Counted from the first letter of the stretch, positions 52,078 to 60,646 are shown. The stretch is 64,000 nucleotides of DNA from Paradevosia sp036499825 (GCA_036499825.1 DASYCZ010000026.1:124001-188000), one strand, 5' to 3'. The notes: generated by a model not told the origin, from the letters alone. Numbers and translations: made by a program.

Positions 52078-53358
52078 ATGTTGAGACCAGATCCGAATGA
52101 TCCCATCGTCGTCACCGGCATGGGCGTGGTGTCGCCGTTAGGCGTGGGCGTGAAGACGAACTGGGACCGGCTGATCGCCGGCAAGAGCGGCGTGGTGCGC
52201 AATACGCGCTTCGACGTTTCCGAGTTCGCTTGCAAGATCGCCGGGCTGGTGCCGCGCAAGGCGGACGATGCCGAGGGCTTCGATCCGCTGGTGGCGGTGG
52301 ATGCCAAGGACGTCAAGAAGATGGACCTGTTCATCCAGTACGGGCTGGTGGCGGCCAAGGAAGCCATCGAACAGGCCGGCTGGAAGCCCGAGAGCGAGGC
52401 CGACAAGCAGGCGACGGCGACGATCATCGCCTCCGGGGTCGGCGGTTCGCCCATCATGGCGGAGACCGCCAAGATCATCGTCGAGAAGGGGCCGCGGCGA
52501 TTGTCGCCATTCACGGTCCCGGCGTTCCTCGCCAATCTGGCCGCCGGTTGGATTTCAATCCACTACGGCTACAAGGGGCCGATCGGTACGCCCGTGACGG
52601 CATGCGCCGCGTCCGCACAAGCGATCGGCGATGGCATGCGTCTGATCATGACCGGCGAGGCCGAGGTCGCGATTGTGGGTGGCGCCGAAGGCTCGGTCGA
52701 TCCGATCTCCATCGGCGGCTTCGCTGCGTCGCGCGCCCTCAATACGACCTACAATGACGATCCCGAACATGCGTCGCGGCCATTCGACAGCGGCCATGCG
52801 GGTTTCGTGCTGGCGGAAGGCGCAGCGGTGCTGGTGATCGAAAAGCTGAGCCATGCCGTAGCGCGCGGCGCCAAGCCGCTGGCAGTGGTGGCCGGCTATG
52901 GTACGTCGGCCGACGCCTATCATCTGACGGCAGGCGAGCCCACCGGCGCTGGTGCGCAACTGGCGATGCGCAAGGCGATCGCCATGGCGGGTGTCGATCC
53001 GAACGAGATCGGCTATGTCAGCGCGCATGCGACCTCGACCGAGGTGGGCGATGCGGCTGAGATCGAAGGCATCAAGGCAGTGTTCGGCAATCGCGGCATG
53101 GACCTGGCGGTGTCGGCGACGAAATCGGCGACGGGGCATCTGCTGGGGGCGGCCGGCGCGATTGCGTCGGTGATGTCGATCCAGGCGATCCGCAACAGCC
53201 TGCTGCCGGCGACGCTCAATCTCGACAATCCCGAGCCGGCGGCCAATGTCTTTGATCTTGTGCCGAAGGTGGCCAAGCCCAAGGAGCTGGCTTATGCGCT
53301 GGTGAATGCCTTCGGCTTCGGTGGCGTGAACGCGTCGCTGGTGTTCGGCAAGGCTTGA
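52078..53358 (+). CDS. fabF: Beta-ketoacyl-ACP synthase, FabF type
   Basis: A 426-residue condensing enzyme of fatty-acid elongation. The Cys-His-His triad is visible: C176 in TPVTACAASAQAIGDG, H317 in SAHATSTEVGDAAEI and H354 in KSATGHLLGAAGAI. The amino end VVTGMGVVSPLGVGVKTNWDRLIAGKSGV and the C-terminal NAFGFGGVNASLVF are typical. It follows a MarR gene rather than acpP, the usual primary fabF neighbour, so it may be a second copy with a special role. Confidence 0.93.
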   Translation: MLRPDPNDPIVVTGMGVVSPLGVGVKTNWDRLIAGKSGVVRNTRFDVSEFACKIAGLVPRKADDAEGFDPLVAVDAKDVKKMDLFIQYGLVAAKEAIEQAGWKPESEADKQATATIIASGVGGSPIMAETAKIIVEKGPRRLSPFTVPAFLANLAAGWISIHYGYKGPIGTPVTACAASAQAIGDGMRLIMTGEAEVAIVGGAEGSVDPISIGGFAASRALNTTYNDDPEHASRPFDSGHAGFVLAEGAAVLVIEKLSHAVARGAKPLAVVAGYGTSADAYHLTAGEPTGAGAQLAMRKAIAMAGVDPNEIGYVSAHATSTEVGDAAEIEGIKAVFGNRGMDLAVSATKSATGHLLGAAGAIASVMSIQAIRNSLLPATLNLDNPEPAANVFDLVPKVAKPKELAYALVNAFGFGGVNASLVFGKA

Positions 53359-53395
53359 GGCCGTCACGAACGAACATCGAGGTGAGACGCAAGCC

Positions 53396-53728
53396 TCACT
53401 TCGGTTTCTGAGTCATCACAAACCTTTCGGCCAGCGCGATCCAGTCGCGCAGGGTATCGTCGGATTCGGTTTCATCGGCATCGATCCAGATGAAGCCGCG
53501 CATGGGCTTGTCGCCATGAACCATCTGGGTGGCGCCGGGCCGTTCCAGGGCGGCGGCGTTGGCGTTCTTGCCGACATGGACCAGCATACGACCGTCCTTT
53601 TTGGACGAGACCAGCATGTGGCCGTTCATCATGAATGTGACGCCCCCGAACATCTTCTTTTCGATGATGCGGGGATCGCCGTCGAACAGGGCCCGGAGAC
53701 GATCGACGAGGGCGAAATCCTGATCCAT
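53396..53728 (-). CDS. TfoX/Sxy N-terminal domain protein (second of tandem pair)
   Basis: The 110-residue protein matches the TfoX N-terminal domain: VDRLRALFDGDPRIIEKKMFGGVTFMMNGHMLVSSKKDGRMLVHVG, PGATQMVHGDKPMRGFIWID, LRDWIALAERFVM. TfoX/Sxy regulates competence in some bacteria; single-domain versions of this size are common and of unknown role. The start is ATG 53728. It lies 8 bases after a clear paralogue, with roughly 45 percent identity by eye. Confidence 0.87.
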   Translation of the reverse strand: MDQDFALVDRLRALFDGDPRIIEKKMFGGVTFMMNGHMLVSSKKDGRMLVHVGKNANAAALERPGATQMVHGDKPMRGFIWIDADETESDDTLRDWIALAERFVMTQKPK

Positions 53729-53736
53729 GGGCTGTC

Positions 53737-54072
53737 CTATTTTGCCGGCAGGGTTTTGACGAAGGTCTCGGCGTAAGCGAGCCAATCGGTGAAATTGGAC
53801 GCGGACTCGATGCCCTCGTCGCTGATCTCGAGAAAGCCGTGCATTTCCTTGCTGCCCATCTGCATAGGGCCGGCGCCGGGCCGTTCGAGGGCTGCGGTGC
53901 GTGCGGCCGGATCGATCCTGATCATGAGATTGCCGGCCTTGGTGGCGCAGGCCACCATATTGCCGTTCAGCATGAAACAGATGCCTCCGAACATGCGTTT
54001 CTCGGTGATGCCGGGACGATGGCCTAGAGCGGAACGTATGCGGTCGGCCATTTCGTCGCCGGCAATGGACAT
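53737..54072 (-). CDS. TfoX/Sxy N-terminal domain protein (first of tandem pair)
   Basis: The 111-residue paralogue of the next gene: IRSALGHRPGITEKRMFGGICFMLNGNMVACATKAGNLMIRID, PGAGPMQMGSKEMHGFLEIS, FTDWLAYAETFVKTLPAK. ATG at 54072 begins MSIAGDEMADRIRS, the domain start. Both copies keep the RMFGG/KMFGG motif. The pair is convergent with fabF and divergent from an acetyltransferase. Confidence 0.87.
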   Translation of the reverse strand: MSIAGDEMADRIRSALGHRPGITEKRMFGGICFMLNGNMVACATKAGNLMIRIDPAARTAALERPGAGPMQMGSKEMHGFLEISDEGIESASNFTDWLAYAETFVKTLPAK

Positions 54073-54195
54073 GGGCGCTTCCTTGTCTTTGACAGCAGGC
54101 TGGCATGGGCGCCTGCCACAGGCAAGCGCGAGCAACTTGCAATTGTGGCCGCCGCGGACTATGGCCGGGCGTGACGATCTGCACGGGGGCGCAGC

Positions 54196-54783
54196 GTGAC
54201 GGTTTATACCCCGGACTATCCGATACTGACCGAAAGGCTGCGACTGCGGCCCTTTACGCGTGGCGACGTCGATGCAGTTTTTGCCTATCGGCAACGCGAG
54301 GACGTCGCGCAGTTCCTGTTCGACAGCCCGATGACGCATGAAACCGTCACCGAGGCGGTGCAGCAACGCATCAGCCAGGCGGCTCTCGAGGAAGAAGGCG
54401 ACAAGCTGGTGCTGGCGGTCGATCTTCGGTCGACGGGACAACTGATTGGCGAGGTGTCGTTGATCTGGCGCAGTGAAATTTCCCGCCAGGCCGAAATCGG
54501 CTACATTTTCAATCCAGACTTTCACGGGCGGGGCTATGCCACCGAGGCGGGTGCCGCTTTGCTGCGTATCGGCTTCGCCGAAATAGCGCTGCATCGCATT
54601 ACTGCGCGCTGCGATATCCGTAACGGTCGTTCCTGGCGGGTCATGGAGCGACTGGGCATGCGTCGCGAGGCGCATTTTCGTGAGCACGGTTTCGTGAAAG
54701 GTCGCTGGGACGACGAATTCATCTACGCAATCCTGCGCCGAGAATGGGCCGGCCGGCAAGATGACGGTGCGCAACACGGCTGA
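54196..54783 (+). CDS. RimJ/RimL-type GNAT acetyltransferase
   Basis: A 195-residue GNAT protein: ILTERLRLRPFTRGDVDAVFAYR, ISRQAEIGYIFNPDFHGRGYATEAGAALLRIGF (acetyl-CoA site), LHRITARCDIRNGRSWRVMERLGMRREAHFREHGFVKGRWDDEFIYAILRREW. The start is GTG at 54196 after GGGGGC. It shares this whole pattern with the gene at 55112, so the two are duplicates. Confidence 0.88.
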   Translation: MTVYTPDYPILTERLRLRPFTRGDVDAVFAYRQREDVAQFLFDSPMTHETVTEAVQQRISQAALEEEGDKLVLAVDLRSTGQLIGEVSLIWRSEISRQAEIGYIFNPDFHGRGYATEAGAALLRIGFAEIALHRITARCDIRNGRSWRVMERLGMRREAHFREHGFVKGRWDDEFIYAILRREWAGRQDDGAQHG

Positions 54784-55111
54784 AATTCGCCGGCTGCATT
54801 GATTTGGCCGCAATCGTGGTCAATGGTTTCGTGTCAGGGCTTTTGAGAGGACTTTCCTCCGGCCTGATTTTACAGAACAGAGCCGCCGGCCAATTGCCGG
54901 ATTGTATGGTTGTCGCCTTCGCGGGCGGGCCGCGTTTGGCTTTGTCCTGATCCGTACAAAGTTGTATTTGCGTCAGTTTTCAAGCGTCAAGCAGGAACCG
55001 GAAGGACAGGTCTTCCGTTCTGGAACTGGGCCAGGAAAGCGGCCGACGATGGGCAGTGGCGTTGTTGCCGAGCGGCGAGCTTTCCAAGGTTTGCGGGAGC
55101 AAGGCGACATC
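54784..55111. other. Intergenic region between tandem acetyltransferase genes
   Basis: About 330 bases with no supportable gene. There is a small hairpin CGGAAG-N7-CTTCCG near 54998-55016 and an AAGG ribosome-like site at 55100. No promoter or riboswitch was recognised with confidence. Confidence 0.35.
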
Positions 55112-55702
55112 ATGTCCACATTGAAAATGCCTATCGAAACGGAGCGATTGGTTCTCAGGCCATTCGAGAAGGAAGATATCGAGAGCGTGATGGGTTACCA
55201 TCGCCTGCCGGAAGTGCAGCGCTATCTCGATTGGAAAATACGCGACAAGGTCGATGTGATCGCTGCGTTGGAAGCAATGCGGTCGCAGATCACCTTGCAG
55301 CGGCCGGGCGATACTTTGAGCCTGGCGGTGGTACGCAAGGCGGGCGACGTATTGGTCGGCCAGGTATCGCTGCGCTGGGTCGATGCGACGGCCGGGCAGG
55401 GTGAGATTCGGTTCGTATTCAACCCCGACTATCGCGGCAAGGGCCTAGCGAGCGAAGCCGTACGCCGGCTGATCGACATCGCGTTCGAAGATTTCAACAT
55501 CCACCGGATCTTCGCAAGGTGCGATGCGCGCAACTCACGCTCGGCACGGTTGATGACGCGGCTTGGCATGCGGCTGGAAGCGCACTACCGCGAGCACGCG
55601 CTGTTCCAGGGCGAGTGGGACGAGGAATTGCACTTCGCCATCCTCGATCGCGAGTGGCAGCGCAGTAGCAAAGTCCGCGAACTGACGCACCGCGTCGCCT
55701 GA
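55112..55702 (+). CDS. RimJ/RimL-type GNAT acetyltransferase (paralogue)
   Basis: A 196-residue protein beginning MSTLKMPIETERLVLRPFEKEDIESVMGY. It has GEIRFVFNPDYRGKGLASEAVRRLIDIAFEDFNIHRIFARCDARNSRSARLMTRLGMRLEAHYREHALFQGEWDEELHFAILDREW. ATG at 55112 is chosen because the domain starts there; an upstream in-frame leader looks unrelated. It is similar to the acetyltransferase 330 bases upstream. Confidence 0.88.
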   Translation: MSTLKMPIETERLVLRPFEKEDIESVMGYHRLPEVQRYLDWKIRDKVDVIAALEAMRSQITLQRPGDTLSLAVVRKAGDVLVGQVSLRWVDATAGQGEIRFVFNPDYRGKGLASEAVRRLIDIAFEDFNIHRIFARCDARNSRSARLMTRLGMRLEAHYREHALFQGEWDEELHFAILDREWQRSSKVRELTHRVA

Positions 55703-55775
55703 CCGGAATACAACATCGGCTTGATCTTTGGTCCTGTTTCTCCGTATCTGCGGACAAACGGGACTTTTGTTTGCC

Positions 55776-56576
55776 ATGGCCGGAACCGACACTTCGATCG
55801 CAATCACCTTTCGCCCCAGCCCGGCGGTCATTCTCTGCGAACCGCAACTGGGCGAGAACATCGGCACGGCTGCACGCGCCATGGCCAATTTCGGGCTGTG
55901 GGACCTGCGCCTGGTCAACCCGCGCGACGGCTGGCCGAACGAACGCGCCGTGAACGCTGCCTCGCGGGCCGATCACGTGCTGGAAAAGGTCACGGTGTTC
56001 GAGACGCTGGATGCCGCGGTTGCCGATCTCTCGCTGGTCTACGCCACCACCGCGCGGCGGCGCGATCTCCAAAAGCCCGTACTGGGCCCGGATGAGGCGG
56101 CGCGGAACGTGGTCTCGCACATAGCGGGCGGGCACAAGGCCGGCATCCTTTTCGGGCGCGAGCGCTGGGGCCTTTACAATGAAGAAGTGGCCATCGCCGA
56201 TGCCATCGTAACGCTGCCGGTGGAGGCGGCGTTCGCCTCGCTGAACATCGCCCAGGCCGTGCTCATCATCGCCTATGAATGGCGGCGGCAGACCGACGCC
56301 GGCACGGAGCTACCATTTGACGCAGCGCTGGCCGAGACGGCGCCGCGCGAGGAGCTGTTCGGCCTGTTCGGGCACCTTGAAGAGGCCCTGGATCGGGCCG
56401 GGTTCTTCACCGCGCCGGACAAGCGCCCGACAGTCATCAACAATTTGCGGGCGATGCTGAGCCGGGGCAATTTCAGTTCGCAGGAGATACGCACGCTACG
56501 CGGTGTGGTGTCGTCGATCGACAGGCGGCATGAACGGCCCAATCCAAACCGGCAAAAGCCCAAGCCCGAGGAATAG
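55776..56576 (+). CDS. trmJ: TrmJ-like tRNA/rRNA methyltransferase (SPOUT family)
   Basis: The 266-residue product is a SPOUT methyltransferase: VILCEPQLGENIGTAARAMANFGLWDLRLVNPRDGW, AGILFGRERWGLYNEEVAIADAIVTLPVEAAFASLNIAQAVLIIAYEW (knot and SAM site). The tail includes LRAMLSRGNFSSQEIRTLRGVVSSI. TrmJ 2'-O-methylates tRNA position 32. ATG at 55776 matches the family beginning; a longer in-frame start is possible. An MFS gene follows. Confidence 0.92.
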   Translation: MAGTDTSIAITFRPSPAVILCEPQLGENIGTAARAMANFGLWDLRLVNPRDGWPNERAVNAASRADHVLEKVTVFETLDAAVADLSLVYATTARRRDLQKPVLGPDEAARNVVSHIAGGHKAGILFGRERWGLYNEEVAIADAIVTLPVEAAFASLNIAQAVLIIAYEWRRQTDAGTELPFDAALAETAPREELFGLFGHLEEALDRAGFFTAPDKRPTVINNLRAMLSRGNFSSQEIRTLRGVVSSIDRRHERPNPNRQKPKPEE

Positions 56577-56633
56577 TCGGCGGCGCAACTAGTCTTTGAC
56601 TGCGACAGCCGGGCATGGCAATGCCATGCCATC

Positions 56634-57902
56634 ATGACCATCTCCGCTCCGGCGCACGAACCTTCCCGCCAGGCTCTCACCTATAAGGGCTTCCGCTTTT
56701 TCTGGCTCGCGACGCTGATGACCAGCTTTGCGGTGCAGATCATGGCGGTATCCGTCGCCTGGCAGATCTATGATCTGACCGGGCAGCCGCTGCTGCTGGG
56801 GTTGGTGGGGTTGTCGCTGTTCCTGCCGGCGCTGATCCTGGTGCTGATCACGGGCCTCGTGGCCGACCGCTTCAACCGGCGCGGCATCATGGTTGCCTGC
56901 CTCTGCGTCGAACTGATCGCGGCGATATTTTTCCTCTTCTACACCCAGGCTGAAGTCCACCAGATCTGGCTGATCTTCTGCATGCTGGTCGGGTTGGGAA
57001 TCGCACGCGCCTTCTTCAACCCGGCACAGAACTCGCTGGCGCCGAACCTGGTGCCGCAGGAGGCACTGTCCAGCGCCATTACCATCAATGCCTCGGCCTG
57101 GCAGTTCGCCTCGATCCTGGGGCCGGTGGCCGGGGGCCTGCTCTACGGCATCGCTCCATGGGCGGCATTCAGTGTCGCAGGCGTGCTGGTGGTCGGCGCA
57201 ATGATCAGCGTGGTGCTGATTCCAAAGCCGGCACGGCGTGAATCCAACCAGGCCAGTTCGACCCAGGCCATGCTGGCCGGCTTCAAGTTCATCCTGGCCA
57301 ACAAGGTGGTGCTGGGCGCCATCTCGCTCGATATGGTCGCCGTGCTGCTAGGCGGCGCGGTGGCGCTGCTGCCGATCTATGCCAAGGATATCCTGCATGC
57401 CGGACCGACGGCGTTGGGCCTGCTGCGCGGCGCGCCGGGCGTTGGCGCCATCGTCATGGCGGTGGTTTTGACGCGGTTCCCGGTACGCGACCATGCCGGC
57501 AAGATCCTGTTCGTATGCGTGGCGCTGTTCGGCCTGTTCAACATGATCTTCGGGTTTTCGACCTCGGTATGGATCGCGGTGCCGGCGCTGGCCCTGGCGG
57601 GGGCGTGCGACATGGTGAGCGTCACCATCCGCGAGACCATCATGCAGCTGTGGACGCCGGATTCGGTGCGTGGGCGCGTCAATGCGGTCAACAGCGTCTT
57701 TGTCGGTGCCTCGAACGAGCTCGGCGAGTTCCGCGCCGGCTCGGTGGCATTCCTGATCGGTGCGGTGGCGGCGGTGGTCGTCGGCGGCATTGGTACGATG
57801 CTGGTGGCCGGCATCTGGAGTCAGGTGTTCCCGGGCCTGCGCAATCAGCGGTCGCTCGACCGCAAGGTTACCCCTGATGTCGAGCCGAGCCCCGCTCAAT
57901 AG
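56634..57902 (+). CDS. MFS exporter (EntS-like)
   Basis: A 422-residue MFS protein with about 12 hydrophobic helices. Landmarks are TYKGFRFFWLATLMTSFAVQIMAVSVAWQIYDLTGQPLLLGLVGLSLFLPALILVLITGLVADRFNRRGIM (motif A) and NPAQNSLAPNLVPQEALSSAITINASAWQFASILGPVAGGLLY. The pattern resembles enterobactin-exporter-like MFS proteins. The substrate is unknown. Confidence 0.88.
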   Translation: MTISAPAHEPSRQALTYKGFRFFWLATLMTSFAVQIMAVSVAWQIYDLTGQPLLLGLVGLSLFLPALILVLITGLVADRFNRRGIMVACLCVELIAAIFFLFYTQAEVHQIWLIFCMLVGLGIARAFFNPAQNSLAPNLVPQEALSSAITINASAWQFASILGPVAGGLLYGIAPWAAFSVAGVLVVGAMISVVLIPKPARRESNQASSTQAMLAGFKFILANKVVLGAISLDMVAVLLGGAVALLPIYAKDILHAGPTALGLLRGAPGVGAIVMAVVLTRFPVRDHAGKILFVCVALFGLFNMIFGFSTSVWIAVPALALAGACDMVSVTIRETIMQLWTPDSVRGRVNAVNSVFVGASNELGEFRAGSVAFLIGAVAAVVVGGIGTMLVAGIWSQVFPGLRNQRSLDRKVTPDVEPSPAQ

Positions 57903-57931
57903 TTCTACAACCTCCAACAACGGTATGCGTC

Positions 57932-58435
57932 ATGACTTTTACGATCTACCAAGCCTCCGTTTCGGTCTTTACCCGGGCCCTGGGCCAGCTCAACTCGATC
58001 CTCGACAAGGCAGCGGCCAATGCCGAAGCCCGCAAGATCGACCTGGATGTGTTCGTGTGCGCACGTCTGGCACCTGACATGCTGCCGCTGTCGGCGCAGA
58101 TCCAGATGGCCAGCGACACCGCCAAGGCCGCCTGTGCGCGTCTCGCCGGCGTTGAAGTGCCGAGCTGGGCAGACGAAGAAAAGACCTTCGCCGAACTCAA
58201 GGAGCGTATCGCCAAGACCGTGGCTTTCCTTGAAAGCCTCGACGCGAACAAGTTCGATGGCGCTGAAGACAAGTCGATCACGCTGAAGATGCGCAGCGGT
58301 GAAGTGCAGTTCAACGGCGCCGACTTCCTGTTGAAGCGGCAGATCCCGAACTTCTTCTTCCACATCACCACTGCCTACGACATCCTGCGCGCCAACGGCG
58401 TCGATATCGGCAAGCGCGACTATCTGGGGACCTGA
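57932..58435 (+). CDS. DUF1993 family protein
   Basis: The 167-residue protein matches DUF1993: FTIYQASVSVFTRALGQLNSILDKAAANAEARKID, FVCARLAPDMLPLSAQIQMASDTAKAACARLAGVEVPSW, LKRQIPNFFFHITTAYDILRANGVDIGKRDYLG. It looks like a DinB-like four-helix bundle; the function is unknown. It overlaps the convergent HxlR gene by 16 bases. Confidence 0.9.
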   Translation: MTFTIYQASVSVFTRALGQLNSILDKAAANAEARKIDLDVFVCARLAPDMLPLSAQIQMASDTAKAACARLAGVEVPSWADEEKTFAELKERIAKTVAFLESLDANKFDGAEDKSITLKMRSGEVQFNGADFLLKRQIPNFFFHITTAYDILRANGVDIGKRDYLGT

Positions 58436-58830
58436 TCGGCCTTCTGCGCTTTTTCTCGGGCAGCTTCGAACTCCGGTAGCTGCCCGACAATCCATTGCCA
58501 GAGCGCCACGACTCTGAGCAACAACTTGCCGCCGAGCGGCGTGAGTTCATACTCCACGCGCGGCGGCACCTGCGGATAGAGCGTCCGCGTCACCAGACCA
58601 TCGGCTTCTAACTGCCGCAGCGTCTGGGTCAGCACCTTCTGGCTGATGCCCTCGACCCGTTCCAGCACGCGCGAAAAGCGCAGTGGTCCACCAGCCTCCG
58701 CCAAGACATGCATGATCCGCAGCGGCCACTTGGCCGCGGCGCGTTCGAGCATTTCGCGGGCGAGGGCGTCCTCCGCGTCGGTCATGGGGTTGCAGAAATC
58801 GAAAGCCTGGGACTCAATGACAGTTACCAT
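58420..58830 (-). CDS. HxlR family regulator
   Basis: The winged-helix region is typical of HxlR: AAAKWPLRIMHVLAEAGGPLRFSRVLERVEGISQKVLTQTLRQLEADGLVTRTLYPQVPPRVEYELTPLGGKLL. The start was set at ATG 58830 (about 136 residues) because a TTG at 58866 would lie inside the likely operator. HxlR proteins often sense electrophiles or oxidants and control a divergent oxidoreductase, which fits the SDR gene next door. Confidence 0.87.
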   Translation of the reverse strand: MVTVIESQAFDFCNPMTDAEDALAREMLERAAAKWPLRIMHVLAEAGGPLRFSRVLERVEGISQKVLTQTLRQLEADGLVTRTLYPQVPPRVEYELTPLGGKLLLRVVALWQWIVGQLPEFEAAREKAQKADQVPR

Positions 58831-58853
58831 GAGGTCTGTATCGACCCTGCGGG

Positions 58854-58869
58854 TACCTTCTTTCAAGTA
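58854..58869. promoter_or_regulatory. HxlR-type operator
   Basis: TACCTT-CTTTC-AAGTA is an inverted repeat of the kind bound by HxlR dimers, between the divergent regulator and dehydrogenase starts. Confidence 0.5.
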
Positions 58870-58917
58870 GAAACAATCGGGCCTATCTCTGCGATCTATC
58901 GTTCAAGGAGTATTCTG

Positions 58918-59748
58918 ATGTCGCAGGTGTGGTTGATAACGGGCAGTTCGCGTGGTCTCGGGCGGGCGCTGGCGGAGGCCGTCCTCGAAGCGGGCCATAG
59001 GCTGATTGCGACGGCGCGCAATCCAACGCAGCTCGGCGATCTTGCCGCGCGTCATGGCGACCGTGTGCGGGCGGTGGCGCTGGACGTGACCGACGAGCGT
59101 GGGGCCGAGGCAGCCGTGCGCGAAGCGGTCGAGGCGTTCGGACGTCTCGATGTGTTGGTCAACAATGCTGGATACGGCAATATCAGCCCCATCGAGGATA
59201 CCAGCCTCGATGAGTTCCGGGCTCAGATCGAAACGAACCTGTTTGGCGTGATCAACCTGACCAAGGCGGCGATCCCGGTGATGCGGGAGCAGGGGAACGG
59301 ACATATCATGCAGCTGTCCTCTGTGGGTGGCCGCATCGGCGCCGTGGGCCGCGCGCCCTATTCGGCGGCGAAGTGGGGTGTCGAGGGATTTTCGGAGGTG
59401 CTGGCCAAGGAAGTGGGGCCGCTGGGAATCAAGGTCACCATCGTCGAGCCAGGTGGGTTTCGGACGGATTTCGCCGGCGCCTCGACGGATATCCGCGACG
59501 GCCGGCCGGAATATGCGGCAACGGTCGGCGCGGTGGCGGCATTCCAGCGCGATTACGATGGCAAACAGCCGGGAGATCCCACAAAGGCTGCCGCGGCGCT
59601 GCTTCATATCGCGAGCCTTGCCGAGCCGCCATTGCGGTTGCCGCTTGGAAGCGATGCCGCAAAGGCCATTGAGGCAGGCGATCTCGGACGGATCGAAGCG
59701 GACCGCAAATGGCGAGCGCTGAGCGTTTCGACGGACTTTCCGGCCTGA
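58918..59748 (+). CDS. Short-chain dehydrogenase/reductase
   Basis: A 276-residue classical SDR: VWLITGSSRGLGRALAEAVLEAGHR, VLVNNAGYGN, MQLSSVGGRIGAVGRAPYSAAKWGVEGFSEVLAKEV (catalytic Ser, Tyr, Lys), EPGGFRTDFAG. ATG at 58918 follows AAGGAG by 7 bases. It is divergent from the HxlR gene, its likely regulator. Confidence 0.93.
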   Translation: MSQVWLITGSSRGLGRALAEAVLEAGHRLIATARNPTQLGDLAARHGDRVRAVALDVTDERGAEAAVREAVEAFGRLDVLVNNAGYGNISPIEDTSLDEFRAQIETNLFGVINLTKAAIPVMREQGNGHIMQLSSVGGRIGAVGRAPYSAAKWGVEGFSEVLAKEVGPLGIKVTIVEPGGFRTDFAGASTDIRDGRPEYAATVGAVAAFQRDYDGKQPGDPTKAAAALLHIASLAEPPLRLPLGSDAAKAIEAGDLGRIEADRKWRALSVSTDFPA

Positions 59749-59774
59749 GGTATTTGCGGAAACCACGGCCGTGC

Positions 59775-59803
59775 TTGACTTTGAGGCGCTGCGCCTCTAT
59801 CAC
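59775..59803 (+). promoter_or_regulatory. Promoter of rpsD
   Basis: TTGACT (59775-59780) and TATCAC (59798-59803) are separated by 17 bases. The spacer holds a GAGGCG-CTG-CGCCTC dyad (59783-59797). Confidence 0.5.
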
Positions 59804-59952
59804 CCGCCCACCTGTTGGGCCTTTGGGCCGACGGGCGCACCCGGGATCTCTCTGAATATACGAGGATCTGTCGGCCAGGCGGCGCAAGCCGCCGGGCAGA
59901 GGAGGGCGCAGTCTTTTCAACAAATCCGCTCGTGTGAGCGAAAAGGACAGCG
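59804..59952 (+). other. Structured rpsD leader
   Basis: About 150 bases with several potential stems, including GGCGGC-GCAA-GCCGCC (59878-59893), a stable stem with a GNRA-type loop, and a GGCC-TTTG-GGCC segment near 59818-59829. A ribosome site (GGACAG) lies just before the start codon. Ribosomal protein S4 is known to regulate its own messages in other bacteria; that this leader does so is inference. Confidence 0.4.
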
Positions 59953-60570
59953 ATGACGAAGCGCCATTCAGTTAAGCACAAAATCGACCGCCGCTTGGGC
60001 GAAAATATCTGGGGTCGGCCGAAGAGCCCGCTCAACGCCCGCGCCTATGGCCCGGGTCAGCATGGCCAGCGCCGCAAGGGCAAGACCTCCGACTACGGTC
60101 TGCAGCTGCGCGCCAAGCAAAAGCTCAAGGGCTATTACGGCTCGATCACCGAGAAGGCGTTCAAGCGCCTCTACCAGGAAGCCGCACGCGTCAAGGGTGA
60201 CACCGGCGAGAACCTGATCGGTCTGCTCGAGAGCCGTCTCGACGCCATCGTCTATCGCGCCAAGTTCGTGGCGACGGTGTTCGCCGCCCGCCAGTTCGTC
60301 AGCCACGGCCATGTCACCGTCAACGGCAAGCGGGTCAACATCCCGTCCTATCAGGTGAAACCCGGCGACAAGGTTGAGGTTAAGGAGCGGTCGCGTCAGC
60401 TGGCCGTGGTTCTGGAAGCCACGCAGCTCGCCGAGCGCGACGTGCCGGAATATGTGGAAGCCGATCACGGCAAGCTCAGCGCCACCTATGTGCGCGTGCC
60501 GTCGCTTTCGGATGTGCCCTATCCCGTGCAGATGGAGCCGAACCTGGTCGTGGAATTCTACTCGCGCTAA
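59953..60570 (+). CDS. rpsD: 30S ribosomal protein S4
   Basis: The 205-residue product binds 16S rRNA early in small-subunit assembly. Landmarks are KHKIDRRLGENIWGRPKSPLNARAYGPGQHGQRRKGKTSDYGLQLRAKQKLKGYYG and the S4 RNA-binding domain (SRLDAIVYRAKFVATVFAARQFVSHGHVTVNGKRVNIPSYQVKPGD). The C-terminal PYPVQMEPNLVVEFYSR is typical. It lacks the amino-terminal cysteines seen in some bacteria, usual in this group. A strong terminator follows. Confidence 0.98.
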   Translation: MTKRHSVKHKIDRRLGENIWGRPKSPLNARAYGPGQHGQRRKGKTSDYGLQLRAKQKLKGYYGSITEKAFKRLYQEAARVKGDTGENLIGLLESRLDAIVYRAKFVATVFAARQFVSHGHVTVNGKRVNIPSYQVKPGDKVEVKERSRQLAVVLEATQLAERDVPEYVEADHGKLSATYVRVPSLSDVPYPVQMEPNLVVEFYSR

Positions 60571-60594
60571 TCGCGATACGATTACCGGAATTGG

Positions 60595-60628
60595 AAAGGG
60601 CCGCCCCGATGGGGCGGCCCTTTTGTTT
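60595..60628 (+). terminator. Rho-independent terminator of rpsD
   Basis: AAAGGGCCGCCCC (60595-60607) and GGGGCGGCCCTTT (60611-60623) form a 13-bp stem with a 3-base loop, followed by TTGTTT. Confidence 0.95.
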
Positions 60629-60646
60629 GTGCCTAGCAGTTGCCGG

